The notes under the pieces are model-generated. The model was not told the origin of the DNA and did no database searches. It worked only from the letters and a program-made list of their open reading frames with translations. A stretch of 64,000 nucleotides of DNA from Ruegeria lacuscaerulensis (GTDB lineage: Bacteria; Pseudomonadota; Alphaproteobacteria; Rhodobacterales; Rhodobacteraceae): assembly GCF_013034685.1 (NCBI RefSeq), contig NZ_WQGO01000003.1, forward strand, positions 496,001-560,000, given 5' to 3'. Position numbers and translations under genes: made by a program. Below, in pieces: positions 8,450-16,716 of this stretch (positions within the stretch are counted from its first letter, which is position 1; each line of letters opens with the position of its first letter).

Positions 8450-9482
8450 GGGCACTCGCCAGATTGAATTTCAGATCGCGGCAGATCCGCCGCCACGCCT
8501 TGATAAGGCGCTTTCGCGGGATGTGCCACCCGAGGAAAATCTGTCTCGCACGCGTCTTGCCCGATTGATCGAAGAAGGTGCCGTGTGGATCAACGGAACC
8601 GTGGCCAGCGATCCCAAGGCAAAAGTGGCCGAGGGCACATCTGTCACGATTGCGGTAGCCGAGGCCGAAAATAGCCATATCGGCCCCGAGGATATCCCGC
8701 TGGAGGTGGTGTTCGAGGACACCGACTTGATCGTCATCAACAAACCAGCGGGTATGGTGGTGCATCCCGCACCAGGCTCGCCCAATGGGACGCTGGTGAA
8801 TGCTCTGCTGCATCATTGCGGAGACGACCTGTCGGGCGTGGGGGGCGTAAAGCGTCCGGGTATCGTACATCGAATTGACAAGGAAACCAGCGGCTTGCTG
8901 GTCGTCGCTAAATCAGATGCCGCGCATCACGGCCTGGCCGCCCAATTCGAGGCGCATACGGTCGAGCGCTATTATCGCGCGGTGTGCTACGGTGTTCCCG
9001 ACGCCAATGATCCGCGTTTGCGCGGTGTGAAGGGCGTCAGTTTTGAGTCCGGCAACATCATGCGCTTGACCACGCAACTGGCCCGTCACAAGACCGACCG
9101 ACAGAAACAGGCGGTTCTTTTCCATGGCGGACGTCATGCCGTGACGCGGGCGCGGGTGATTGAGACATTTGGCGCCCCGGCGGGATTGTCCTTGATCGAA
9201 TGCTGGCTGGAAACGGGCAGAACGCACCAGATTCGCGTGCATATGGCCCATGCGGGGCACGGACTGGTTGGCGATCCCGTCTATGGCGGCAAACGCAAGC
9301 TCGCGGCCAAAGCGTTCAGTGCAGACACGGCCGAGGCGGTGCGCGCCTTCCCGCGACAGGCTTTGCACGCCGCGGTTCTGGGGTTCGAGCACCCCGTCAC
9401 TGGCGATATTTTGCGGTTTGAGGCTAATTTGCCGGAAGACATGGAGAAACTGATTGATAAGCTGCGCGCGCCGTTGTCATAA
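8448..9482 (+). CDS. rluD: RluA-family 23S rRNA pseudouridine synthase (RluD-like)
   Basis: A 344-residue enzyme with an N-terminal S4 RNA-binding domain (about residues 15-75, LSRTRLARLIEEGAVWINGT) and a RluA-type catalytic domain. The signature HRIDKETSGLLVVAKSD carries the catalytic Asp144, and GRTHQIRVHMAHAGHGLVGDPVYG is the conserved RluA C-terminal motif. The S4-plus-RluA layout is that of RluD, which converts uridines in helix 69 of 23S rRNA to pseudouridine; assignment to RluD rather than RluC/RluB type is inferred. Start ATG follows a good GGAAGGGA site. Read in the same direction as rpoH, 147 bases upstream of it. Confidence 0.88.
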   Translation: MGTRQIEFQIAADPPPRLDKALSRDVPPEENLSRTRLARLIEEGAVWINGTVASDPKAKVAEGTSVTIAVAEAENSHIGPEDIPLEVVFEDTDLIVINKPAGMVVHPAPGSPNGTLVNALLHHCGDDLSGVGGVKRPGIVHRIDKETSGLLVVAKSDAAHHGLAAQFEAHTVERYYRAVCYGVPDANDPRLRGVKGVSFESGNIMRLTTQLARHKTDRQKQAVLFHGGRHAVTRARVIETFGAPAGLSLIECWLETGRTHQIRVHMAHAGHGLVGDPVYGGKRKLAAKAFSADTAEAVRAFPRQALHAAVLGFEHPVTGDILRFEANLPEDMEKLIDKLRAPLS

Positions 9483-9557
9483 TACGCGCACACTCGTGAG
9501 TAACGCGTTCTTATCTTTTCTTTATCGTTGGTTAATACCACTCTGTTAGCGCTGCCT

Positions 9558-9586
9558 CTTGAATGAATCGGGACGACCTCCCATAT
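9558..9586 (+). promoter_or_regulatory. Candidate heat-shock (RpoH-type) promoter of rpoH
   Basis: CTTGAA at 9558-9563 and CCATAT at 9581-9586 are separated by 17 bases. They resemble the sigma-32 pattern (CTTGAA and a CCCATnT-like -10), giving a 5' leader of some 35 bases before the rpoH ribosome site. Autoregulation of an rpoH gene is known in alphaproteobacteria. Only the sequence match is seen here. Confidence 0.35.
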
Positions 9587-9628
9587 CCTATGTTAACGAC
9601 TTAAACATTTGTCGGAGGGACATGAATT

Positions 9629-10525
9629 ATGGCAAATTACGCAAATCTCCCCGCGCCGACGCCCGAGGGTGGCCTGAACCGCTATATGCAGGAAATCCGC
9701 AAGTTTCCGCTGCTGGAGCCGGAAGAGGAATACATGCTGGCCAAGCGCTGGGTCGAAGAGCAAGACACTGAATCGGCTCATAAAATGGTTACGTCGCATT
9801 TGCGTCTGGCGGCTAAGATCGCGATGGGTTATCGCGGCTACGGTCTGCCGCAGGCCGAGGTGATTTCCGAGGCCAATGTAGGCCTGATGCAGGCGGTCAA
9901 ACGGTTCGACCCGGAAAAAGGGTTCCGTCTGGCGACCTATGCGATGTGGTGGATTCGCGCCTCGATCCAGGAATATATCCTGCGGTCCTGGTCGCTGGTG
10001 AAGCTGGGCACGACCTCGGCGCAGAAAAAGCTGTTTTTCAACCTGCGCAAGGCCAAGGCGCGTATCGGCGCGTTGGAAGAGGGTGATTTGCGCCCTGAAA
10101 ACGTGGCGCAGATCGCCAACGATCTTGGCGTGACCGAAGAGGAAGTCATCAGCATGAACCGCCGGATGTCTGGTGGTGATGCCTCGTTGAACGCGACCGT
10201 CGGGTCCGAAGGCGAAGGTACCATGCAGTGGCAGGACTGGCTTGAGGATGAAGATGCCGATCAGGCGGGCGACTATGAGGCACGCGACGAGCTGGACGCA
10301 CGCCGTGAATTGCTGGCCGCCGCGTTAGAGGTGCTGAACGACCGCGAAAAGGACATTCTGACCCAGCGCCGCCTGATGGATCAGCCTGTGACGCTGGAAG
10401 AGTTGAGCACGCAGTATAACGTCAGCCGCGAGCGCATCCGTCAGATCGAGGTGCGGGCCTTCGAAAAGCTGCAAAAGAAAATGCGCGACCTTGCTCGCGA
10501 GAAAGGGATGCTGGGCCAGATGTAA
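9629..10525 (+). CDS. rpoH: RNA polymerase heat-shock sigma factor RpoH
   Basis: A 298-residue group-3 sigma-70 family factor. Region 1.2/2.1 (NRYMQEIRKFPLLEPEEEY), region 2 with YAMWWIRASIQEYILRSWSLVK, and a C-terminal region 4 helix-turn-helix (VSRERIRQIEVRAFEKLQKKM) are complete. The motif QKKLFFNLR in region 2.4/3 corresponds to the RpoH box that distinguishes RpoH from other sigma factors. It directs RNA polymerase to heat-shock genes. Start ATG follows GGAGGGA. A strong hairpin terminator lies just downstream, so rpoH is probably monocistronic. Many Rhodobacteraceae carry two rpoH genes; which one this is cannot be decided from the window. Confidence 0.95.
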   Translation: MANYANLPAPTPEGGLNRYMQEIRKFPLLEPEEEYMLAKRWVEEQDTESAHKMVTSHLRLAAKIAMGYRGYGLPQAEVISEANVGLMQAVKRFDPEKGFRLATYAMWWIRASIQEYILRSWSLVKLGTTSAQKKLFFNLRKAKARIGALEEGDLRPENVAQIANDLGVTEEEVISMNRRMSGGDASLNATVGSEGEGTMQWQDWLEDEDADQAGDYEARDELDARRELLAAALEVLNDREKDILTQRRLMDQPVTLEELSTQYNVSRERIRQIEVRAFEKLQKKMRDLAREKGMLGQM

Positions 10526-10543
10526 TCCGGCCGCTGCGAACCA

Positions 10544-10571
10544 AAGCCCGCCTGAGACGGCGGGCTTTTTT
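10544..10571 (+). terminator. Rho-independent terminator of rpoH
   Basis: Perfect stem AAGCCCGCC (10544-10552) with GGCGGGCTT (10559-10567), loop TGAGAC, followed by a run of T. It starts 19 bases after the rpoH stop. Confidence 0.9.
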
Positions 10572-10682
10572 CGTCTAATACCGTTTAGGGTCTCGCTCTC
10601 TGATAAGTAATTTGTTGACGTCAGAAATGGCCAAAAATGCCTGACTTCGCGCCTAGACGTTGCTAAAAGAACCGAGATTGGA

Positions 10683-10698
10683 CCGTTAGCGATAACGG
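10683..10698. promoter_or_regulatory. LacI-family-type operator upstream of the oxidoreductase gene
   Basis: A perfect inverted repeat CCGTTA-GCGA-TAACGG lies 25 bases before the start codon of the Gfo/Idh/MocA gene. Its core (GTTAGCGATAAC) is the shape of sites bound by LacI/GalR-family repressors of sugar genes. No LacI-type gene is present in the window, so the regulator would be encoded elsewhere. Confidence 0.45.
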
Positions 10699-10723
10699 CC
10701 ATACTGAAATTTGGGAGGGACTT

Positions 10724-11698
10724 ATGCAAAACCCGGTTCAATGGGGCGTTCTGGGCGCCGCGAATTTTGCGCGTCGGTTTATGGCTCCGGCTATTCACGC
10801 GGCGGAAGGCGCGCGGCTGGCCGGATTGGCAACGTCAAGCCCGGCCAAGGCCGAACCGTTTCAGGCTTTTTGCCCCGATCTGACCGTTTATGACAGCTAT
10901 GATGCGCTGCTGGCCGATCCGCAGATCGATGCGGTTTATGTCCCGCTGCCCAATCACCTCCATGTAGAGTGGTCGCTAAAGGCCTTGGATGCCGGTAAGC
11001 ACGTGTTGTGCGAGAAACCCATGACCATGCAGGCGTCCGAGTTCGATGCGCTGATCGCCAAGCGGGATGAGACAGGACTGTTGGCTGCCGAGGCCTATAT
11101 GATCGTGCATCACCCGCAGTGGCAGTTCGCTAAAAAGCTGATCGCGGATGGGGCCATTGGCAAACTTATCCATGTGACCGGTGTGTTCACCTATGACAAT
11201 CGCGCCGACACAGGCAACATCCGAAACCGCCCCGAAACTGGCGGCGGCGGGTTGCGCGATATCGGCGTTTACACGATCGGCAGCGCGCGGTTTGTCACTG
11301 GGGAAGAGCCGGTCGAGGTCCGCTCGACGATCCGATGGGAAAACGAGGTGGACGTGTTCACCGAGATCAATGCGCGCTTCCCCGGATTCACCTATTCGAC
11401 CTATGTGTCGACCCGGATGCACCCGCATCAGGCGATGGAGTTTCACGGCGAGGGCGGCGTGATCCGTTTGACCGCTCCGTTCAATGCGCGGGTTTTTGAC
11501 GTGGCGCAGGTCGAGTTGCATCGTCCGGGGCTGGAAGTTCAGATCACGCGCTTTCCCGGTGACGATCAATACATATTGCAGGTCGAAGCCTTTGGTCGAT
11601 CCGTGCGGGAAGGGGCGACCTATCCGTGCCCGTTGGAGTTCTCGCGCGGGACACAGGCGATGATTGACCAGGCGTTTGCGGTGGCTGACTCTCTCTGA
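10724..11698 (+). CDS. Gfo/Idh/MocA-family NAD(P)-dependent oxidoreductase
   Basis: A 324-residue dehydrogenase. N-terminal Rossmann fold (WGVLGAANFARRFMAPAI), the family motif HVLCEKPMTM with Lys103 region following the VYVPLPNHLH segment, and a C-terminal alpha/beta substrate domain with GGGLRDIGVYTIG carrying the usual catalytic Asp/His-like positions (D-I-G-x-Y). Members oxidise or reduce sugars, inositols or related polyols, or dihydrodiols, with NAD(P). The substrate cannot be told. Ribosome site GGGAGGGA precedes ATG. The gene appears to stand alone, with a palindromic operator in its leader. Confidence 0.85.
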   Translation: MQNPVQWGVLGAANFARRFMAPAIHAAEGARLAGLATSSPAKAEPFQAFCPDLTVYDSYDALLADPQIDAVYVPLPNHLHVEWSLKALDAGKHVLCEKPMTMQASEFDALIAKRDETGLLAAEAYMIVHHPQWQFAKKLIADGAIGKLIHVTGVFTYDNRADTGNIRNRPETGGGGLRDIGVYTIGSARFVTGEEPVEVRSTIRWENEVDVFTEINARFPGFTYSTYVSTRMHPHQAMEFHGEGGVIRLTAPFNARVFDVAQVELHRPGLEVQITRFPGDDQYILQVEAFGRSVREGATYPCPLEFSRGTQAMIDQAFAVADSL

Positions 11699-11755
11699 CT
11701 TGCCACGCGCGGGCCCGGCAGCCTAATCTGGTCGTCACCTGAACAGGAGACAACA

Positions 11756-12025
11756 ATGGCAGGCGGCTGGGCGCGCGACGGCGCGGTGAGTGAACAGATC
11801 GAGGCGTCGATATCCGACGAACTGGCCCGGATGCAGGCGCAAAAGCGCCCTCACTGCGAAAGCCTAACCCATTGCGCAGAATGCGAAGAGCCGATCCCCG
11901 AGAAACGCAGACTTGCCCTGCCGGGGGTGAAACTCTGTCTGGATTGCCAGCAGGATAGGGATGGCGCGTTCAAAGCGCGGTCCGGGATCAATCGACGCGG
12001 CTCCAAGGACAGTCAGTTGAAATAA
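11756..12025 (+). CDS. DksA/TraR-type C4 zinc-finger protein
   Basis: An 89-residue protein with ribosome site AGGAGA. Cys40 and Cys43 (HCAEC) and Cys61 and Cys64 (LCLDC), with the intervening EPIPEKRRLALPGVKL, make the DksA/TraR zinc finger. The N-terminal part is short (about 30 residues) compared with the long coiled coil of full DksA, which places it with the small TraR/YbiI-like members that can still bind in the RNA polymerase secondary channel or may be of unknown role. The C-terminal tail is basic (NRRGSKDSQLK). It is followed after 3 bases by the EamA transporter gene, so the two are likely co-transcribed, though functionally the link is unclear. Confidence 0.8.
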   Translation: MAGGWARDGAVSEQIEASISDELARMQAQKRPHCESLTHCAECEEPIPEKRRLALPGVKLCLDCQQDRDGAFKARSGINRRGSKDSQLK

Positions 12026-12028
12026 CCC

Positions 12029-12916
12029 ATGCCTGTACCCATGCCAAAACAGCCCCTGTTGCAGAATGGATTGGTTCTTGGGTTCCTGGCTGCGTTCTTG
12101 TGGGGTACGCATAGCGTCATCGTGCGCTATCTGACCAGCGATCTGGGCGGGTTGCAAATCGCGGTCTCGCGCCTGTTCATCGCGGCATTGGCGATCTATT
12201 GCATGTTGCGTCTGATGCGGGTTTCCGTCTCGATCCGGTTGAGTGACTGGAATTTCCGCCTGGCCGTATTGTCGACCGTTGTGAACTATATCCTATTCCA
12301 CATCGGGCTTGAATATACTGGCGCGGCCAACGCGATGGTTTTGGAGAACACAGCGCCCTTTTTCGTGCTGGTTTTCCTTTATTTCTTTGCCGATACCCCT
12401 GTCACGCGAACCGATGTTCTGGCCACAGTTTTGGCCATTCTGGGCGTTTTCCTGACCGTCTTCCGGGATTTTCAAGGAGGTGGAGAGCCCTTATTCGGCG
12501 ATCTTCTTGAAATCGGGGCCGGGCTAAGCTGGGCGGTCTTCCTGATTTCAAGCAGTCGGGCTATGCGCAATTCGAAATCGACCGGAGAGCGGCTGAACTT
12601 CCTGTTCGGCATCTTCTTGTGTTCCGGGGCACTTCTGCTGCCGCTGGCCGCGTTTTCGATGCAGGTTCCGTCCGCCAATGACGTGGTGTTCCTGATCCTG
12701 CTGGGCGTGCTGCCGACCGCCTGCGCCTATTACCTGTGGTACGAGGCTGCTGCGCGGGTTTCGACATTGACCGCAACCTTGATGTTTGCGGCCTCGGTTG
12801 TGTTCACCTTTGTCAATTCGGCGTTGTTTCTGGGGGCCGCAATCACGCCGATTGCAGCCCTTGGGGGTGTGCTGATCGTGGCGGCCGTGTTTCTGACCAC
12901 CAAAAACCAGAAATGA
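12029..12916 (+). CDS. EamA-family (DMT superfamily) transporter
   Basis: A 295-residue integral membrane protein with about ten hydrophobic spans arranged as two EamA repeats; the first repeat shows the typical GFLAAFLWGTHSVIVRYL opening and EYTGAANAMVLENTAPFFVLVFLYFF, the second ends in ALFLGAAITPIAALGGVLIVAAVFL. It is a drug/metabolite exporter-type permease of the inner membrane; substrate cannot be inferred. An in-frame ATG twelve bases further downstream (MPKQP) is an alternative start. The stop abuts the stop of convergent pepF. Confidence 0.85.
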   Translation: MPVPMPKQPLLQNGLVLGFLAAFLWGTHSVIVRYLTSDLGGLQIAVSRLFIAALAIYCMLRLMRVSVSIRLSDWNFRLAVLSTVVNYILFHIGLEYTGAANAMVLENTAPFFVLVFLYFFADTPVTRTDVLATVLAILGVFLTVFRDFQGGGEPLFGDLLEIGAGLSWAVFLISSSRAMRNSKSTGERLNFLFGIFLCSGALLLPLAAFSMQVPSANDVVFLILLGVLPTACAYYLWYEAAARVSTLTATLMFAASVVFTFVNSALFLGAAITPIAALGGVLIVAAVFLTTKNQK

Positions 12917-14737
12917 TCAGCCCTCCATCGCCTCGAGTTCGTCGATAAAGCCCGAGATCATCGACAGGCCCTTGTCCCAGAACTTGGGATCGCTGGCGTC
13001 AAGCCCGAACGGGGCCAACAATTCCTTGTGGTGCATCGAACCACCGGCGCGCAGCATGTCGAAATACTTGTCCTCGAACCCATCGGACCCGCTTGCGTAG
13101 ACGGAATAGAGGGCGTTCACCAATCCGTCGCCAAACGCGTAGGCGTAGACGTAGAAGGGCGAGTGGACGAAGTGTGGGATATAGGCCCAGAAAGTCTCGT
13201 ACCCGTCCATGAATTCGAATGCCGGGCCAAGGCTTTCGGCCTGAACGCTCATCCACAGGGCGTTGATGTCGTCGGGCGTTAGCTCGCCTTCGCGGCGGGC
13301 GGCGTGGAGTTTGCATTCGAAATCATAGAACGCGATCTGGCGGACGACCGTGTTGATCATGTCCTCGACCTTACCGGCCAGCAGCACTTTGCGCTGTTCG
13401 GGGGTTTCGGCCTGATCCAGCATCTTGCGGAAGGTCAACATCTCACCAAAGACCGAGGCCGTTTCGGCCAGTGTCAGTGGGGTAGAGGACAGCATCTCGC
13501 CCTGACCGGCGGCCAGTACTTGGTGGACACCATGACCTAGCTCGTGCGCCAGGGTCATCACGTCGCGCGGTTTGCCCAGATAGTTGAGCATCACGTAGGG
13601 GTGCACGTCGGTCACGGTCGGGTGGGCAAATGCACCCGGCGCTTTGCCCGGCTTCACGGCCGCATCAATCCAGCCCTTGCTGAAGAAGGGGGCAGCAATT
13701 TCGCCCATGCGCGGGTCAAACGCGTTATAGGCATCCATCACGGTCTTTTCGGCCTCGTCCCAGCCGACGATGCGCGTGTCTTCCATCGGCAAGGGCGCGT
13801 TGCGGTCCCAGACCTGCATCACGTCCAGCCCCAGCCATTTGCGCTTGAGCTCATAGTAGCGGTGGCTCAGCTTGGGATAGGCGGCGACAACGGCTTCGCG
13901 CAAGGCCTCAACCACTTCCGGTTCCACGTCGTTCGACAGGTGGCGACCGGTCTGAGCGGTTGGCATATTGCGCCAGCGGTCTACGATTTCTTTCTCTTTG
14001 GCTTGTGTGTTGTGAACGCGGGCAAAGGTTTTGACGTTCTCTTGAAACACCCGCGCCAATTCGCGGGCGGCGGTCTCGCGTTTGGTCCGGTCCTGCTCGG
14101 TCAGCAGGTTCAGGGTGCCTTCGATGTTCAGCTCTTCACCTTCGATATCAAAGGTCAGACCGGCGATGGTTTCGTCAAACAGACGTTCCCATGCATCGCC
14201 GACAACACCCAGATCGTGCAGGAATTTCTCCAGCTCATCCGACAGTTGATAGGGCTTCATCGCGCGGATGCGGCGGAAGACGGGTTCGTACCGGCCCAGA
14301 TCCGCGTTGGCGTCGAACCGGGCTTTCAGCGCGTCATCGTCGATACGGTTGAGCTCGAGCGTGAAGAAGACCAGCGGCGTGGTGAAGATGGTGATCTTTT
14401 CCTGCATATCCGACAGGAACTTGGCGCGGTCCGCATCGGTGGTCAGCTGGTAGTACCGCAGACCGGCGAAGGACATGATCCGCCCGGCAATGGCGTTGAT
14501 CTTTTCGTTTCGTAGGACGCATTGCAGCAGTCCATCGGCATCCAGATCGGCCAGCTTGCCCTCGTAGTCTGCGGCAAAGGACGCACATTCGCCTTCCAGC
14601 CAGTCCAGATCGCGCGACAGTTCAGGCGCCTCTTCCGAGCTGTACAGATCCGTCAGGTCCCATTCCGGCAGGTTGCCAAGATTGTCGGACCCGCCGACTG
14701 CGTTTGCGTCACGGACGGGGAAGGGAAGGTCGCGCAT
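12917..14737 (-). CDS. pepF: M3-family oligoendopeptidase F
   Basis: A 606-residue zinc metallopeptidase. The HELGHGVHQ motif supplies two His ligands and the catalytic Glu, and the downstream TLAETASVFGEML segment supplies the Glu ligand, as in M3B oligopeptidases (PepF clade). The N-terminus opens with LPEWDLTDLYSSEEAPEL, typical of the PepF/M3 family. It cleaves short peptides (roughly 7-20 residues) in the cytoplasm; no signal peptide is seen. Start ATG has a GAGGTGAT ribosome site. Transcribed alone, convergent with the EamA gene. Confidence 0.92.
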   Translation of the reverse strand: MRDLPFPVRDANAVGGSDNLGNLPEWDLTDLYSSEEAPELSRDLDWLEGECASFAADYEGKLADLDADGLLQCVLRNEKINAIAGRIMSFAGLRYYQLTTDADRAKFLSDMQEKITIFTTPLVFFTLELNRIDDDALKARFDANADLGRYEPVFRRIRAMKPYQLSDELEKFLHDLGVVGDAWERLFDETIAGLTFDIEGEELNIEGTLNLLTEQDRTKRETAARELARVFQENVKTFARVHNTQAKEKEIVDRWRNMPTAQTGRHLSNDVEPEVVEALREAVVAAYPKLSHRYYELKRKWLGLDVMQVWDRNAPLPMEDTRIVGWDEAEKTVMDAYNAFDPRMGEIAAPFFSKGWIDAAVKPGKAPGAFAHPTVTDVHPYVMLNYLGKPRDVMTLAHELGHGVHQVLAAGQGEMLSSTPLTLAETASVFGEMLTFRKMLDQAETPEQRKVLLAGKVEDMINTVVRQIAFYDFECKLHAARREGELTPDDINALWMSVQAESLGPAFEFMDGYETFWAYIPHFVHSPFYVYAYAFGDGLVNALYSVYASGSDGFEDKYFDMLRAGGSMHHKELLAPFGLDASDPKFWDKGLSMISGFIDELEAMEG

Positions 14738-14804
14738 GGATCACCTCGAAATAATAGCTTTCGCCAACATCTAGGCGCGCCGGGCAGGGATCACAAGCGG
14801 GGTG

Positions 14805-15770
14805 TTAGTCAGCCAGGGCGGGTTCGCGTTCAGCAGCCATGAAATGCGCCGCCAACTGGTCGAAAACGGGGCCTCGAACCTCAGGCGCTTCCATCAAAAC
14901 CTCGTGTTCGCCGTCGGGGATTTCCACCAGCGTGCCGCTGGGCCAGTTGGCCATGCGGGCGCGGATGGCCTTGCGGTCCACGATTTGTTCATGGGTTCCC
15001 AGGAAAGTCAGGCAGGGGGTCTTGGGCGCGGGTTGGTCCATCAGCCACGCGCATTCGTCCAGCGCCTCGCGCAGCCAGATGGTGGAGGGCGCGCCCAGCG
15101 TTAGCTCGGGGTGCGCGTTCAGTTGATCTTGCATCATCTTGTACATCGCCGGATCGCGGGTCAGCACGTTGCCTTCGAACGGTTGCGACAGCACATAGCT
15201 TTCTAGCGATGTGGTCGGTGGGGTCTTTTCCCCCAACCCCAACCGAGGCCCCCAATAGGCGGTCAACCGGCTGAGCGGTTTCATCAGCGGAGTAAAGAAA
15301 ATCCCCCACATCGGCCCGGTAAAGGCACATGTAGCGAAGTGATCGCTTTCGATCACGGCCCGCAGCCCTATGGCGCCGCCCATCGAATGCCCGATGAGGT
15401 GCCATGGCTTTGGCAGGTCCAGCTCAATAGCAAGGTTCAGCGCGGCCTGAACGTCTTTCTGATAATCCGGTATCGTATCGACATGACCGACTCGTGGGTC
15501 ATCCAGCAACCGATCCGCAAGCCCCTGACCTCGCCAGTCGATTGTCAGGAATGCAAAGCCACGACCGACAAATTCGCTCGCGGTATCGCCGTATTTTTCG
15601 ATATATTCCGTGCGGCCAGGGAACATGAACACCGTGCCGCCGCTGTTGGTTTCAGGTTGCCAATGGGCCACCCGAATGCGGACATTATCCGTGGTGTTCA
15701 ACCAGTGGGCCTGTCCGCCGGCTGGGGCACCGGCCACGTCTTCGAACAAGGGGGCCGGTGACGCGTTCAT
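14805..15770 (-). CDS. Alpha/beta hydrolase, PldB/monoacylglycerol-lipase-like
   Basis: A 321-residue serine hydrolase. GHSMGG carries the nucleophile Ser in the nucleophile elbow, preceded by DLPKPWHLI; DWRGQGLADR is the family's early DxRGxG motif; FLGTHEQIVD and IPDGEHEVLME carry the likely catalytic Asp/Glu and His. The family (Hydrolase_4, lysophospholipase L2/monoglyceride lipase) cleaves acyl esters of lysophospholipids or glycerides. Its ATG overlaps the stop of the upstream SCP2 gene by one base (TGATG), so the two lipid-related genes are translationally coupled. No signal peptide, so cytoplasmic or membrane-associated. Confidence 0.82.
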   Translation of the reverse strand: MNASPAPLFEDVAGAPAGGQAHWLNTTDNVRIRVAHWQPETNSGGTVFMFPGRTEYIEKYGDTASEFVGRGFAFLTIDWRGQGLADRLLDDPRVGHVDTIPDYQKDVQAALNLAIELDLPKPWHLIGHSMGGAIGLRAVIESDHFATCAFTGPMWGIFFTPLMKPLSRLTAYWGPRLGLGEKTPPTTSLESYVLSQPFEGNVLTRDPAMYKMMQDQLNAHPELTLGAPSTIWLREALDECAWLMDQPAPKTPCLTFLGTHEQIVDRKAIRARMANWPSGTLVEIPDGEHEVLMEAPEVRGPVFDQLAAHFMAAEREPALAD

Positions 15771-16060
15771 CAGGCTAGCGCCGATGCCAGTTGCATGGCG
15801 ACACCCATGTCACCATCGACGGTCAGCTTGCCGGACATGAAAGCACCAGTCGGGTTCAACTCACCACTGAGGATTTGTTCGAACGTGTCGACATCCGCGC
15901 TCATGGTGACGTCGGCCTCTTCGTCGCTGACGCGCGCGCCGCTGCCGTCCAATACGATTGCACCCAGGCCTTCGATGGCGAACTTGGCGGATGCGCCAAA
16001 GCCGCTGTCGACCAGTTTTTCGTTCAGCGCCGCTGCGGCTTTTTCCAGAGTGTCGCTCAT
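15770..16060 (-). CDS. SCP2 sterol-binding domain protein
   Basis: A 96-residue protein consisting of a single SCP2 fold (AKFAIEGLGAIVLDGSGARVSDEEADVTMSAD broken here: AKFAIEGLGAIVLDGSG then DVTMSADVDTF, then LSGELNPTGAFMSGKLTVDGDMG). This fold binds fatty acyl-CoAs or other lipids in a hydrophobic tunnel. The ATG at 16060 is chosen because it has a GAGGAGAACC ribosome site; the frame stays open to 16099 without one. Coupled to the downstream lipase-like gene, which supports a role in lipid or acyl-CoA handling. Confidence 0.85.
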   Translation of the reverse strand: MSDTLEKAAAALNEKLVDSGFGASAKFAIEGLGAIVLDGSGARVSDEEADVTMSADVDTFEQILSGELNPTGAFMSGKLTVDGDMGVAMQLASALA

Positions 16061-16130
16061 GGTTCTCCTCACTTTGATTTGAGCGCAGGGAATGGACATC
16101 CCACTGCGCTACGCTACACTGAACGTTGTT

Positions 16131-16700
16131 ATGAGCATTGCAAGCATCAATCTCAAAGGTATCGTCGCGGCAACCGCGCTCCTAGTCACGTTTTCCATCC
16201 CTTGTCTTGCACAGCAGGCCGACTCGCGAGATGAAGCCGAGCTATTGCAGCAATTGGCGCAATCAACACCTGATCAAGCGATTGGCATCGATCGTCAACT
16301 CAAGTCGCTTTGGTCCCTGTCAGGGTCGGCTTCGGCAGACCTGTTGTTGGAACGAGGACGCGAGGCGCTGGAGGATGGTGATACCAAGGCCGCCATCGAA
16401 CATCTAACAGCGTTGACTGATCACGCCCCGGACTTCGCCGAAGGATGGCATGTGCGGGCGTCGGCCTTTTTCGGGATCGAACGCTTTGGCATGGCGGCGG
16501 CGGATCTGGAATATGCCCTGTCGCTGAACCCCAACAATTACGAGGCGATCTACGGATTGGGATTGATCTTTGAAATCGTGGGTCAGCCCGATAAGGCGCT
16601 GCAAGCCTATGAGCGCGCATTGGCTATACATCCACATCATGAAGAAGTAACCAATGCGGTGAATCGACTGAAGCCTCAGGTCGAGGGCTCGGCCCTCTAA
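16131..16700 (+). CDS. Exported TPR-repeat protein
   Basis: About 189 residues. The N-terminus (INLKGIVAATALLVTFSIPCLAQQ) is a Sec-type signal peptide with a likely AxA-like cleavage after CLA, followed by a helical segment and at least three TPR units, of which LEYALSLNPNNYEAIYGLG and YERALAIHPHHEEV are the clearest. The protein is probably periplasmic and mediates protein contacts. An ATG at 16092 would add 13 residues; 16131 gives a normal signal peptide length. It lies 16 bases before the helicase gene, with which it may be co-transcribed; no partner is apparent. Confidence 0.75.
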   Translation: MSIASINLKGIVAATALLVTFSIPCLAQQADSRDEAELLQQLAQSTPDQAIGIDRQLKSLWSLSGSASADLLLERGREALEDGDTKAAIEHLTALTDHAPDFAEGWHVRASAFFGIERFGMAAADLEYALSLNPNNYEAIYGLGLIFEIVGQPDKALQAYERALAIHPHHEEVTNAVNRLKPQVEGSAL

Positions 16701-16716
16701 GGGGCAGGGGGCAAGA

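Noticed and set aside
13544..14515. 323-codon plus-strand frame opposite pepF
   Set aside because: Shadow of pepF; His/Gly/Val-rich translation without domains.
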